From the NCBI RefSeq assembly GCF_000265245.1, contig NZ_AJKS02000003.1, positions 137,114 to 201,113 on the forward strand: a stretch of DNA of 64,000 nt, written 5' to 3'. Position 1 is the stretch's first letter. Each line of letters begins with the position of its first letter. The DNA comes from Halomonas smyrnensis AAD6. Its GTDB lineage: Bacteria > Pseudomonadota > Gammaproteobacteria > Pseudomonadales > Halomonadaceae. The notes beneath the pieces are model-generated. The model saw only the letters and a program-made list of their open reading frames with translations, was not told the DNA's origin and did not search any database. This document shows positions 6,959 through 15,297 of this stretch, piece after piece. The translations under genes and the position numbers were made by a program.

Positions 6959-9361
6959 TCACCTCCCTCGAGCAGTCACCGGCGCCTCCGGCGTCATTGA
7001 AGGCGATTCTAACGCAAGGCACTCGCCTCCGACACCGCCGCGCCACCAGGCCGCCGGGCGCGTGGGCGCGACGCGTGCCATCCCGCCCAGCCACAGGGTC
7101 ACGGCACAGTCCTCGGCCGTGTTCCACAGACAGCTGCCGAGGCGCCGGAAGCGACGCACCACCGACGGCGCCGGATGGCCGAAACGGCCGTCGCGTGCCG
7201 CGCTGAAGATCACCTGCCGCGGCTGGACCGCGGCCAGGAAATCGGGGCCGGAGCTGGTCGTGCTGCCGTGATGCCCCGCCACCAGCGCGTCGATGGGGCC
7301 ATCGATCCGTGTCAGGAGTTCCTGCTCCACCCGAGCGCCGGCATCGCCGGTGATCAGCAGCCGCTGCTGACCCGCGGTGATCAACAGCACGCAGGAGCGG
7401 TCGTTGTCGGACAGGCCTACGGCCTCGGCGGGCGGCCACAGCACGCGGAAGCTCACCCCATCGCGGCGCCAGCTCCGCCCTGCCACGCAGGGCTCGGACG
7501 TCACCGGCAGCACGCTGCCGGGCGGCGCCAGATAGCGCCCGACCGAATGCTCCTCGATCAGCGCCTCAAGCCCCCCGGCATGATCGCCATCGTCATGGCT
7601 GACGATCACATCGTCGAAGCGCTGCCCCTCGGGCCAGAGCGTCGAGAGCGGCATGAAGCCGGAGGGAAAGCGCGGCCCGGTGTCGATCAGCGCCCGGTAG
7701 TGGGCGGTGCGCAGGGCCACCAGCTGGCCCTGTCCCACGTCATGGACGCGCACGCGCAGCGCCCCGGGTTCCGGCAGCGACGGCGTCAGCCACAGCGCGC
7801 CGCAGGCCAGCAGCGCGGTGCCCGCCAGGCGCAGTCGTTCGGCCAGCCCCGGCAGTGCCCACAGCAGACCGATCAGGATCAGCGCCGTGCCCAGCGCCTC
7901 GGCCACGGCCGTTGGCGGCTGCCAGAGGGGCGCCAGGCGCGACGCCATCTCGAGCCCGGCGGCGACGCCCTCGGCAAGCGCGCCGAACAGCCCCCAGGCC
8001 ATATCGCCCAACGGCGGCACCCAGGCCAGCGCCCAGCCCGCCAGGCCCAGCGGCACCAGTACGCTGCCGACCAGCGGCACGGCCAGCAGATTGACCAGCG
8101 GCGCCGCCGGTGCGAGGCGATCGAAGGCCAGCAGCACCGCGCCGGCCATCACCGGCGCCAGCAGCAGCTGGCTGCGCACCAGCGCCCACAGCCAGCCGCG
8201 CCAGCCCCGCGGGCGGGGACGGCCCTGCCAGATCAGGATCAGCAGCGCCACGGCACCGAAGGACAGCCAGCTGCCGGGGCGCCAGACCGCCAGCGGATCA
8301 AGGCTCACCACCAGCGCCAGGGCCAGCCACCAGGCCTGCCAGGGCCCCGGCGAATGGCGCCCGCTGGCCACCCACAGCCCCACCAGCACCATGATCATGG
8401 CCCGCATCGCCGGCGGCTCGAGCCCGGCCAGCCAGGCATAGGCCACCGCCGCGGTGCCGGCGATCCACCAGGGCCAGATCGCCATGCGCCAGCGCCCCGG
8501 CGCGAGAAGACGCGCAGCCCCACGCGCCAGCCACAGCGCGACCCCGGCCACCAGGCCGACATGCAGCCCGGAGATGACCATCAGGTGGGTGGTGCCGCTG
8601 GCATTGAGCAGATCCCAGTCGTCGTCGCCCAGCCGTTCGCCGGCGCCCAGAGTCAGGGCCGCCAGCCAGCGCGTCGTGCGCGGGGCAAGGTCGCGCTCAT
8701 CGAGCCGGGCGAGCGCCCATCGGCGAACCGAGCCGCCGGACGCCTCGAGACGCGCCGGCGGCGGTGCCTCGCGCACGTAGCCGGTGGCCTGGATGCCCTC
8801 CCGGCGCAGCCAGGCGCGATAGTCGAAGGCATCGGGGTTGGCGAACCCCGAGGGCGGCCTCAGCCGGACGGTCAGCCGCCAGCGCTCGCCCGCGACCATG
8901 GCCGGTGCCCGATAGGCGTTGAGACGCACCCGAGACAGCCGATCACAGCCCGGCAGCCCCGGGGCCAGAGGACGACAGTCCGCCACCGCCAGCGTCAGCC
9001 GGGTCAGGCCGGCCTCTCGTGACACGGCCGTCAGGCGCCCCTCCACCGCCAGATCCTGACGACTGAGCCCCCGGGGCAGCTCGCCGCCGCGGCTCCACCA
9101 CAGCTGGCCGGCCACCAGCGCGATCAGCGACAGCATCAGCAACAGGCGCCAGCGCCGGGCCGCGATAGCCATCAACAGCGCCAGCCCCAGCGCCTGGGAC
9201 CAGAGGGCCGCATCGCCCTGGTCGACGAGCGCCCCGAGCAGCGTTCCGGTGAGCGCCGCGAGAGCGAGCGGCAGGGCCAACCCGATTACCATGGACATCA
9301 TCCTGAGCAGGCTGCCCGGCATGGCGTGACGACCCGGCGCCAACGCGTTGAGCAACGCCAT
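6959..9361 (-). CDS. comEC: DNA internalisation / competence protein ComEC (Rec2)
   Basis: ComEC forms the inner-membrane channel through which single-stranded DNA enters in natural transformation. The 800-residue product has an N-terminal hydrophobic region, an OB-like soluble stretch, a polytopic competence domain with the typical NASGTTHLMVISGLHVG motif, and a C-terminal metallo-beta-lactamase domain with SHDDGDHAGG and GHHGSTTSSGPD. The frame stays open upstream but would overlap the divergent DUF2062 gene. I chose the ATG at 9361; an ATG at 9322 is equally usable and neither has a strong ribosome site. A possible -10 (TATTAT, 9385-9390) lies just upstream. Confidence 0.93.
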   Translation of the reverse strand: MALLNALAPGRHAMPGSLLRMMSMVIGLALPLALAALTGTLLGALVDQGDAALWSQALGLALLMAIAARRWRLLLMLSLIALVAGQLWWSRGGELPRGLSRQDLAVEGRLTAVSREAGLTRLTLAVADCRPLAPGLPGCDRLSRVRLNAYRAPAMVAGERWRLTVRLRPPSGFANPDAFDYRAWLRREGIQATGYVREAPPPARLEASGGSVRRWALARLDERDLAPRTTRWLAALTLGAGERLGDDDWDLLNASGTTHLMVISGLHVGLVAGVALWLARGAARLLAPGRWRMAIWPWWIAGTAAVAYAWLAGLEPPAMRAMIMVLVGLWVASGRHSPGPWQAWWLALALVVSLDPLAVWRPGSWLSFGAVALLILIWQGRPRPRGWRGWLWALVRSQLLLAPVMAGAVLLAFDRLAPAAPLVNLLAVPLVGSVLVPLGLAGWALAWVPPLGDMAWGLFGALAEGVAAGLEMASRLAPLWQPPTAVAEALGTALILIGLLWALPGLAERLRLAGTALLACGALWLTPSLPEPGALRVRVHDVGQGQLVALRTAHYRALIDTGPRFPSGFMPLSTLWPEGQRFDDVIVSHDDGDHAGGLEALIEEHSVGRYLAPPGSVLPVTSEPCVAGRSWRRDGVSFRVLWPPAEAVGLSDNDRSCVLLITAGQQRLLITGDAGARVEQELLTRIDGPIDALVAGHHGSTTSSGPDFLAAVQPRQVIFSAARDGRFGHPAPSVVRRFRRLGSCLWNTAEDCAVTLWLGGMARVAPTRPAAWWRGGVGGECLALESPSMTPEAPVTARGR

Positions 9362-9421
9362 GGCGAGGGAGCGGGCTTGTATGGATAATAGCGCGCATAT
9401 CGAAGCCGCGAGCCCGTCGTC

Positions 9422-9958
9422 ATGCCGCGCCGTCTCCTGCAGCGCTACCTGCCCCATCCCGAGACCCTCAGGCGCCAGCGCTCTCTGCGCTTCTTGAGCC
9501 ACCTGATCGGCAATCCCTCGCTGTGGATGCTGTCGCGACGCAGCGTGGCCAACGCCTTCTTCGTCGGGCTGTTCTGCGCCCTGCTGCCGATCCCGTGCCA
9601 GATGGTCCTTGCCGCCCTGGGCGCCTGGGCGTTACGCGCCAATCTGCCGCTCTCGGTGGGACTGGTGTGGATCACCAATCCGCTGACCATGCCGCTGATC
9701 TTCTACGGCAACTACCGACTCGGCGCCTGGCTGCTGGACCTGCCGGCGCGTGCCGCGCCCACGCAGCTATCCACCGAATGGGTTGCCGGGCAGCTGATCG
9801 ATGCCCTCCCGGCCCTGGCGGCCGGCTCACTGGTGGCGGCCGTCCTGGCGGGCGGGCTGGGCAGCGTGACGATTCGTCTGGCGTGGCGCTGGCAGGTGTC
9901 GCGCAGCTGGAAGCGAAGGGCGCGGCGCCGCCGTGACCGGCTGGGCGACCGCGCCTGA
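9422..9958 (+). CDS. DUF2062 domain-containing membrane protein
   Basis: This 178-residue protein has PSLWMLSRRSVANAFFVGLF near its N-terminus and several membrane helices, including LGAWALRANLPLSVGLVWIT and a C-terminal pair, then a strongly basic tail. This is the DUF2062 pattern. Its biochemical role is unknown. The gene is divergent from comEC (60 nt) and convergent with lolD (29 nt, without a visible terminator). In pseudomonads a DUF2062 gene also lies between comEC and the lol genes. Confidence 0.9.
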   Translation: MPRRLLQRYLPHPETLRRQRSLRFLSHLIGNPSLWMLSRRSVANAFFVGLFCALLPIPCQMVLAALGAWALRANLPLSVGLVWITNPLTMPLIFYGNYRLGAWLLDLPARAAPTQLSTEWVAGQLIDALPALAAGSLVAAVLAGGLGSVTIRLAWRWQVSRSWKRRARRRRDRLGDRA

Positions 9959-9987
9959 AGCGGGAAGGAAGAAGGCAGGATCGGGCG

Positions 9988-10725
9988 TCAGGCGCCGGGG
10001 GCATCCGGCGTCAGGCGACCGCCATCGAGGCGCAGCACCCGATCCTGATGGGCGGCGAGCCCCGTGTCGTGGGTGACGATCACGAAGGCGCAGGCGGCGC
10101 TGGCGGAGAGTTCGTCCATCAGCGCCAGGATGCTCGCCGCGGTGGTCTGATCGAGGTTGCCGGTGGGCTCATCCATCAGCACCAGGCTCGGGTCGGTGAC
10201 CAGCGCCCGGGCGATGGCCACGCGCTGGCGCTCGCCGCCGGAGAGCTCACCGGGCTTGTGGGCCGCGCGCTCGGCCACGCCCACCCGATCCAGCAGCTCA
10301 AGCGCTTTGGCCTCGGCGTCCTTCTTGCGCTGGCCGCGCACGATCAGCGGCAGGGCAGCATTCTCCAGCGCCGTGAACTCGGCCAGCAGATGGTGAAACT
10401 GGTAGACGAAGCCGATGTGCCGGTTGCGAAAGCGCCCGAGGGCGGCATTGCCCAGCTCGTGCAGCGCCTGCCCGGCGATGCGGACCGCGCCGCTGCTGGG
10501 ATGATCCAGCCCCCCCAGCAGGTTGAGCAGCGTGGTCTTGCCGGAGCCGGAGCTGCCGACCACCGCCACGCGCTCGCCGGCCCGCACCTCGAGGGCCAGA
10601 TCGTCGAGTACGGTGAGGTCGCGCGGCCCCTCGCGGTAGACGCGGGTCAGGTGATCGCAGGCCAGCATCACCTCACGCTGCCCCGCGTCACGGGTGAACG
10701 CCTGAGTCATGGCGGGATCATTCAT
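9988..10725 (-). CDS. lolD: Lipoprotein-releasing system ATP-binding protein
   Basis: LolD is the ATPase that powers release of outer-membrane lipoproteins from the inner membrane to LolA. The 245-residue protein has Walker A GSSGSGKT (57-64), signature LSGGERQRVAIARAL and Walker B SLVLMDEPTGNLD, all typical of the MacB/LolD branch. The start ATG lies inside the last codons of the permease gene (8-nt overlap), so the two are coupled. An ATG at 10710 is also possible, giving a more usual N-terminus. It converges on the DUF2062 gene. Confidence 0.95.
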   Translation of the reverse strand: MNDPAMTQAFTRDAGQREVMLACDHLTRVYREGPRDLTVLDDLALEVRAGERVAVVGSSGSGKTTLLNLLGGLDHPSSGAVRIAGQALHELGNAALGRFRNRHIGFVYQFHHLLAEFTALENAALPLIVRGQRKKDAEAKALELLDRVGVAERAAHKPGELSGGERQRVAIARALVTDPSLVLMDEPTGNLDQTTAASILALMDELSASAACAFVIVTHDTGLAAHQDRVLRLDGGRLTPDAPGA

Positions 10726-11959
10726 AGCGGAGCACCTCGGCAGGCTGCACCCGGGCCGCGCGCCAGGCCGGGTAGAGGGTCGAGAGGAAGGTCAGCACGA
10801 AGGCCGCGGAAACGATCTGGCCCACGTCGGACCACAGCAGCTGCGAGGGCAGCTCGCTGATGAAATAGACGCCGGCATCGAGGAAATGGATGCCGAAGGC
10901 CGACTCGACGAAGGCGAGGATATCGGACACCGTCAGTGCCAGCAGCACGCCGAGCCCCACCCCGATCAGGATGCCGATCACGCCGATGGCCAGCCCCTGG
11001 ACCATGAAGATGCCCATGATCGAACGTGGCGTGGCACCGATGGTGCGCAGGATGGCGATATCGGCATGCTTGTCGGTGACCACCATCACCAGGGTCGAGA
11101 CGATGTTGAAGGCCGCCACGGCGATGATCACCGTCAGCAGCAGCGCGATCATGCGCTTCTCCATCTGGATCGCCTGGAACAGGTTACCCCGGGTATAGGT
11201 CCAGTCCAGGCCGCGATAGCCCGGCCCCAGATCGTCGATGATCGAGCGCGTCACGCTGCCGGCCTGGAACAGGTCGTCGAGCTCCAGGCGCAGCCCGCCC
11301 ACGTCATCGCCCATGCGCGCCAGGGTCTGCATGTCGGCGATGTTGGCATAGGCCAGGTTGGCATCGAGATCCGCCCCGACGCTGAAGATGCCGCTGACGG
11401 TGAAGCGCTTGAGGCGCGGGAAGACGCCGGCCGGGGTGATCGAGGCCTCGGGCACCAGCAGGGTCACCCGGTCCCCCACCGTCACGCCGAGCTGACGCGC
11501 CAGCATCGAGCCGAGCACGACGTTCCATTCGCCGGGCTGCAGGTCGTCGAGGCTGCCGCGCTCCATGTGCTCGTCGACGATCGAGACGCGCTTCTCCCAG
11601 TCGGGCTTGATGCCGTTGACCAGGGCGCCGTTGTTGCGCCCGCCGACCGAGAACATGCCCTGCTGCTGGATATAGGGCGCCGCCCCGATGACGTGCTCGC
11701 GCTGCTGCAGGCGCTCGGCCAGCGGCTGCCAGTCGGTGAGCCCGGAGGGCACCTCGATGCGGGTGTGCGGCACCATGCCCAGCACCCGCTCGCGCAGCTC
11801 GCGGTCGAAGCCGTTCATCACGGACAGCACGAGAATCAGCACCGCCACGCCCAGGGTCAGGCCCAGCATGGAGGTCAGGGAAATGAAGGAGATGAAGTGG
11901 TTGCGTCGCTTGGCCCGCACGTAGCGCAACCCGATCAGGAGAGGCAGACGATCCAGCAT
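10718..11959 (-). CDS. lolC: Lipoprotein-releasing system transmembrane protein (LolC/LolF type)
   Basis: This 413-residue permease has a first membrane helix at about 24-48 after PLLIGLRYVRAKRRNHFISF, a large periplasmic MacB-like domain, and three C-terminal helices in the FtsX domain ending at YPAWRAARVQPAEVLRYE. It pairs with LolD. The ATG at 11959 has AAGGA 8 nt upstream; the longer frame would run into the aguA promoter region. No second permease follows lolD, unlike the lolCDE operon of E. coli, so this may be the single hybrid permease LolF. Confidence 0.9.
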   Translation of the reverse strand: MLDRLPLLIGLRYVRAKRRNHFISFISLTSMLGLTLGVAVLILVLSVMNGFDRELRERVLGMVPHTRIEVPSGLTDWQPLAERLQQREHVIGAAPYIQQQGMFSVGGRNNGALVNGIKPDWEKRVSIVDEHMERGSLDDLQPGEWNVVLGSMLARQLGVTVGDRVTLLVPEASITPAGVFPRLKRFTVSGIFSVGADLDANLAYANIADMQTLARMGDDVGGLRLELDDLFQAGSVTRSIIDDLGPGYRGLDWTYTRGNLFQAIQMEKRMIALLLTVIIAVAAFNIVSTLVMVVTDKHADIAILRTIGATPRSIMGIFMVQGLAIGVIGILIGVGLGVLLALTVSDILAFVESAFGIHFLDAGVYFISELPSQLLWSDVGQIVSAAFVLTFLSTLYPAWRAARVQPAEVLRYE

Positions 11960-12021
11960 TTGAGCGTTCCTTGTCGGCGGGCGCTCATGGTACGTGTTTT
12001 TGGCCGGCCCTGCATCGGGGA

Positions 12022-12052
12022 GGCAAGGCTTGCACGATGACTGCACCTTGCC
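12022..12052. repeat. Inverted repeat in the lolC-aguA divergent region
   Basis: GGCAAGG (12022-12028) plus TGCA (12031-12034) are mirrored by TGCA (12042-12045) plus CCTTGCC (12046-12052), with two unpaired bases on the left arm and a 7-nt centre. It sits between the two divergent genes and upstream of the aguA promoter, so it could be an operator. No regulator is known for it. Confidence 0.55.
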
Positions 12053-12132
12053 GGTTCGGCGACGCGAGACACCACCTGACAGGAGCGCGGCACCCGGCCC
12101 CGTCGCCCGGAGAGCCGACGGCCTCGCCGGGC

Positions 12133-12161
12133 TTGCATCCCGACGCACCGCCCCCTACATT
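12133..12161 (+). promoter_or_regulatory. Likely sigma-70 promoter of aguAB
   Basis: TTGCAT (12133-12138) and TACATT (12156-12161) are separated by 17 bp. Transcription would start near 12168, about 25 nt before the aguA ATG, which has AGGAGG at 12181-12186. Confidence 0.6.
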
Positions 12162-12192
12162 GCGCCGGATTCCTTCATCGAGGAGGCCTGCC

Positions 12193-13257
12193 ATGGCCGT
12201 CTGCCTGCTCCCCGAATGGCATCCCCAGGATGCCGTGCAACTGACCTGGCCGGGTCCCGACAGCGACTGGGCGCCGCTGCTGGCGAACATCGAGGCGACC
12301 CTGGAGACCCTGGCGGTGGCCATCGCCCGCTACCAGCCGGTGCTGATCGCCGTGCCGGACGACGCGACCCGCCTCCGGCTGGCCGAGGCCTTACGTCATC
12401 GCGGCGTGCCCGCCGAGCGCCTGCTGCTCAGGGTGGCCGAAGCCGACGACACCTGGGCCCGGGACCACGGCCCGCTCACCGTCGAGCGCGACGGCGAACT
12501 CGTGCTGCTCGACTATGTCTTCACCGGCTGGGGCGGCAAGTTTCCCGCCGGCCGCGACGACAGTCTGACCCGGCGTCTCGCCGCCGACGGCGTCTTCGAC
12601 GCGCCGCTGCTCTCCCACGACCTGGTGCTCGAGGGTGGTGCCCTGGAGAGCGACGGCCAGGGCACCCTGCTGACCACCGAGGCCTGCCTGCTCAACGTCA
12701 ACCGCAACCCACACCTCGACCGGGCCGCCATCGAAGCGCGGCTGGCCGACGAGCTGGGCGCCGAGCGGGTGCTGTGGCTGGCTCATGGCCATCTGGAAGG
12801 CGACGACACCGACAGCCACGTGGACACCCTGGCGCGCTTCTGCGACCCGCAGACCATCGCCTACGTGCGCTGCGACGACGAGGCCGACCCGCACTATCCG
12901 GCGCTGGCCGCCATGGAAGACGAACTGCGGGCGCTGCGCCGCGCCGACGGCGAGCCCTACCGGCTGATCCCGCTGCCCTGGCCCGCCGCCTGCTTCGACG
13001 CCGAGGACGGCCGCCGCCTGCCGGCCACCTATGCCAACTTCCTGATCATCAACGGCGCGGTGCTGGTGCCCACCTACGGCGACGCCGCCGATGCGCGCGC
13101 CCTCGCGGCCCTGGCCGAGGCCTTCCCGGACCGTGACATCGTGCCCATCGACTGCGGCACCGTGATCCGCCAGCATGGCAGCCTGCACTGCCTGACCATG
13201 CAGCTGCCCCGCGGCACCCTGGCCGGGGCTCGCCGCCATGAAGGAGAGACATCATGA
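12193..13257 (+). CDS. aguA: Agmatine deiminase
   Basis: AguA hydrolyses agmatine to N-carbamoylputrescine and ammonia. The 354-residue protein belongs to the peptidylarginine deiminase/AguA fold. It shows WPGPDSDW near the N-terminus, WARDHGPL (substrate-binding Asp and His), EGGALESDG, a TEACLLNVNRNP stretch, and the catalytic cysteine in GSLHC near residue 333. The ATG at 12193 is chosen because AGGAGG lies 7 nt upstream; the longer frame has no such site. Its stop overlaps the start of aguB by 4 nt, so the two consecutive enzymes are coupled. Arginine decarboxylase, which makes agmatine, is not in the window. Confidence 0.93.
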   Translation: MAVCLLPEWHPQDAVQLTWPGPDSDWAPLLANIEATLETLAVAIARYQPVLIAVPDDATRLRLAEALRHRGVPAERLLLRVAEADDTWARDHGPLTVERDGELVLLDYVFTGWGGKFPAGRDDSLTRRLAADGVFDAPLLSHDLVLEGGALESDGQGTLLTTEACLLNVNRNPHLDRAAIEARLADELGAERVLWLAHGHLEGDDTDSHVDTLARFCDPQTIAYVRCDDEADPHYPALAAMEDELRALRRADGEPYRLIPLPWPAACFDAEDGRRLPATYANFLIINGAVLVPTYGDAADARALAALAEAFPDRDIVPIDCGTVIRQHGSLHCLTMQLPRGTLAGARRHEGETS

Positions 13258-14156
13258 CCCGCACCCTCAAGGTCGGCCTGGTCCAGCAGCCGGCCTGGCC
13301 CGACAAGGCCAGGAGCCTGGCAGAGAGCGAGGCCGGCATCCGCGAGCTGGCCGGTGCCGGCGCCCAGCTGGTGATGCTGCAGGAGCTGCACGCCACCCAC
13401 TACTTCTGCCAGTTCGAGGACACCGCGCTGTTCGATCTGGCCGAGCCGCTGGACGGCCCCACCGGCCAGCGGCTGGCGGCGCTGGCCGCGGAGCTCGACA
13501 TCGTGCTGGTGGGCTCGCTGTTCGAACGCCGCGCCCCGGGGCTCTACCACAACACCGCCGTGGTCTACGATGGCGCCCGCGGCCGGGTCGGCCAGTATCG
13601 CAAGATGCACATCCCCGACGATCCGGGCTTCTATGAGAAGTTCTACTTCACCCCGGGCGATCATGACGCCGCTCGCGAGGAGGGCTTCACCCCCATCGAC
13701 ACCTCACTGGGCCGCCTCGGCCTGCTGGTGTGCTGGGACCAGTGGTACCCCGAGGCCGCACGCCTGATGGCCATGGCCGGTGCCGATCTGCTGCTCTACC
13801 CCACCGCCATCGGCTGGGACCCGCAGGACGACGACGACGAGAAGGCACGCCAGCGTGACGCCTGGACGCTGATCCAGCGCAGCCACGCGGTGGCCAACGG
13901 CCTGCCGGTGGTGGTGGCCAATCGCGTCGGCCACGAGAGCGACCATTCCGGGGTGGGCCCGGGCATCGACTTCTGGGGCGGCAGCTTCATCTGCGGCCCC
14001 CAGGGCGAACTGCTCGCCCACGCCGGCCAGCAGGCCGAGCGGCTGCTGGTGACACTGGACATGGAGCGCGGCGAGGCGGTGCGGCGCATCTGGCCCTACC
14101 TGCGCGACCGCCGCGTCGACGCCTATGGGGACCTGACCCGCCGCTATCGCGACTAG
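13254..14156 (+). CDS. aguB: N-carbamoylputrescine amidase
   Basis: AguB, a nitrilase-superfamily amidohydrolase, splits N-carbamoylputrescine into putrescine, CO2 and ammonia. The 300-residue protein has the Glu-Lys-Cys triad at Glu44 (MLQELHA), Lys117 (YRKMHIP) and Cys160 (LVCWDQWYPE). The stretch DDPGFYEKFYFTPGD is typical of the AguB branch. ATGA coupling with aguA makes a two-gene operon that completes the agmatine route to putrescine, a polyamine used in growth and stress tolerance. A strong terminator follows. Confidence 0.95.
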   Translation: MTRTLKVGLVQQPAWPDKARSLAESEAGIRELAGAGAQLVMLQELHATHYFCQFEDTALFDLAEPLDGPTGQRLAALAAELDIVLVGSLFERRAPGLYHNTAVVYDGARGRVGQYRKMHIPDDPGFYEKFYFTPGDHDAAREEGFTPIDTSLGRLGLLVCWDQWYPEAARLMAMAGADLLLYPTAIGWDPQDDDDEKARQRDAWTLIQRSHAVANGLPVVVANRVGHESDHSGVGPGIDFWGGSFICGPQGELLAHAGQQAERLLVTLDMERGEAVRRIWPYLRDRRVDAYGDLTRRYRD

Positions 14157-14190
14157 CGGCCAGTCGACTGGCTGACATTGCCTGGAGCAA

Positions 14191-14227
14191 AAGAAAACCC
14201 CGAGGGGCTGTCCCTCGGGGTTTTCTT
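14191..14227. terminator. Bidirectional terminator between aguB and the Nudix gene
   Basis: AAGAAAACCCCGAGGG (14191-14206) and CCCTCGGGGTTTTCTT (14212-14227) form a perfect 16-bp stem with a 5-nt loop and T runs on both strands. It lies between convergent genes. Confidence 0.9.
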
Positions 14228-14255
14228 GTCGCCCGGTGCTGTCGCTCGGCGCCGA

Positions 14256-15203
14256 TTACTTCCAGAAGTCGCGGATCGAGGCGATGCCCTGGGCGCCCAC
14301 GGCGCGGGCGTGATTGGCGTCGAAGCGGGTCATGCCACCCAGCGCGAACACCGGCATGCCGGCGTGCTCGACCAGCTGCTGGAAATCGTGCCAGCCAATC
14401 GGCGCCACTTCCGGATGCGAGGGCGTGGTGCGCAGCGGCGACAGGGTCGCGAAGTCACAGCCGACGCGATGGGCCTGATCCAGCTGCTCGCGGTCATGGG
14501 TCGAGGCGGAGAGCCACTTGCCCTCGCCCAGCGGACGACGATCGAGACTCATCAGTCGCGCACTGGTCAGATGGATGCCGTCGGCGTCCACCTCGTCGAG
14601 CAGCTCGGGCTCGCCGTTGAGCATCAACCGTGCGCCGTGACGACGGCATACCGCCAGGGCCTGCTCGGCGCGGGCCAGATAGGCCTCGCGGTCCAGCTCC
14701 TTGGCCCGCAGCTGCACCAGGCGCACGCCATCCTCGACCAGCGCCCGCTCCAGCCGCGACAGGAAGATCGCCTCATCCTCTTCCTCGGCGCTGATCAGAT
14801 ACTCGGTGGGCAGCATCACCGCACGCAGGATCGGCACGTTGGCCGCCGGGAAGGGGTAGTTGAACAGCTCGTTCATCGGCACCCAGCGCACCGCCTGGCC
14901 CTCGCGCCCGAAGGGCTCGCCGGCGAAGTCATGCACCTGCCAGACGTCGAGCAGGATGTGCTTGTCGGTGTACTCGTGATGGATGCGAATCAGCGGCTGG
15001 GCGCGACGGATCTCGATCCCCAGCTCCTCGTGCAGCTCGCGCTTGAGGGCCTCGAGACCCGTTTCGTAGGGCGCCAGCTTGCCGCCGGGAAACTCCCAGA
15101 GGCCACCTTGATCGACGTTGGACGGGCGCCGGGCGAGCAGCACCTCACGACCGTCCGCGCTGATGATGGCGGCGGCTGCCACATGCACCCTTCTCTTGAC
15201 CAT
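14256..15203 (-). CDS. Nudix hydrolase (MutT-like) fused to a ThiE-like domain
   Basis: The protein has two parts. Residues 1-135 hold a Nudix box beginning GGKLAPYETGLEALKREL and ending HEELGIEI, which matches GX5EX7REUXEEXGU; such MutT proteins remove 8-oxo-dGTP from the nucleotide pool. Residues from about 150 resemble thiamine-phosphate synthase (VQLRAKELD, GIHLTS, FATLSPL, FALGGM). The second part may be a regulatory or inactive TIM barrel. The same fusion lies beside argJ in Pseudomonas. I chose the ATG at 15203 (MVKRRVHVAAAA) because it fits family N-termini and the AAGGTG spacing; 15212 is the alternative. Confidence 0.88.
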   Translation of the reverse strand: MVKRRVHVAAAAIISADGREVLLARRPSNVDQGGLWEFPGGKLAPYETGLEALKRELHEELGIEIRRAQPLIRIHHEYTDKHILLDVWQVHDFAGEPFGREGQAVRWVPMNELFNYPFPAANVPILRAVMLPTEYLISAEEEDEAIFLSRLERALVEDGVRLVQLRAKELDREAYLARAEQALAVCRRHGARLMLNGEPELLDEVDADGIHLTSARLMSLDRRPLGEGKWLSASTHDREQLDQAHRVGCDFATLSPLRTTPSHPEVAPIGWHDFQQLVEHAGMPVFALGGMTRFDANHARAVGAQGIASIRDFWK

Positions 15204-15297
15204 TGCGTTCATTCACCTTATCCCACTTGTCCCCACGGCGATGGCGCGGGGGGTTACTCTCTTGATGTGGCCCGGGAACGCCGCGGCCCCGCGGCGC

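Noticed and set aside
9362..9502. N-terminal extension of comEC
   Set aside because: The longer frame would overlap the divergent DUF2062 gene by about 80 nt and its residues look non-coding.
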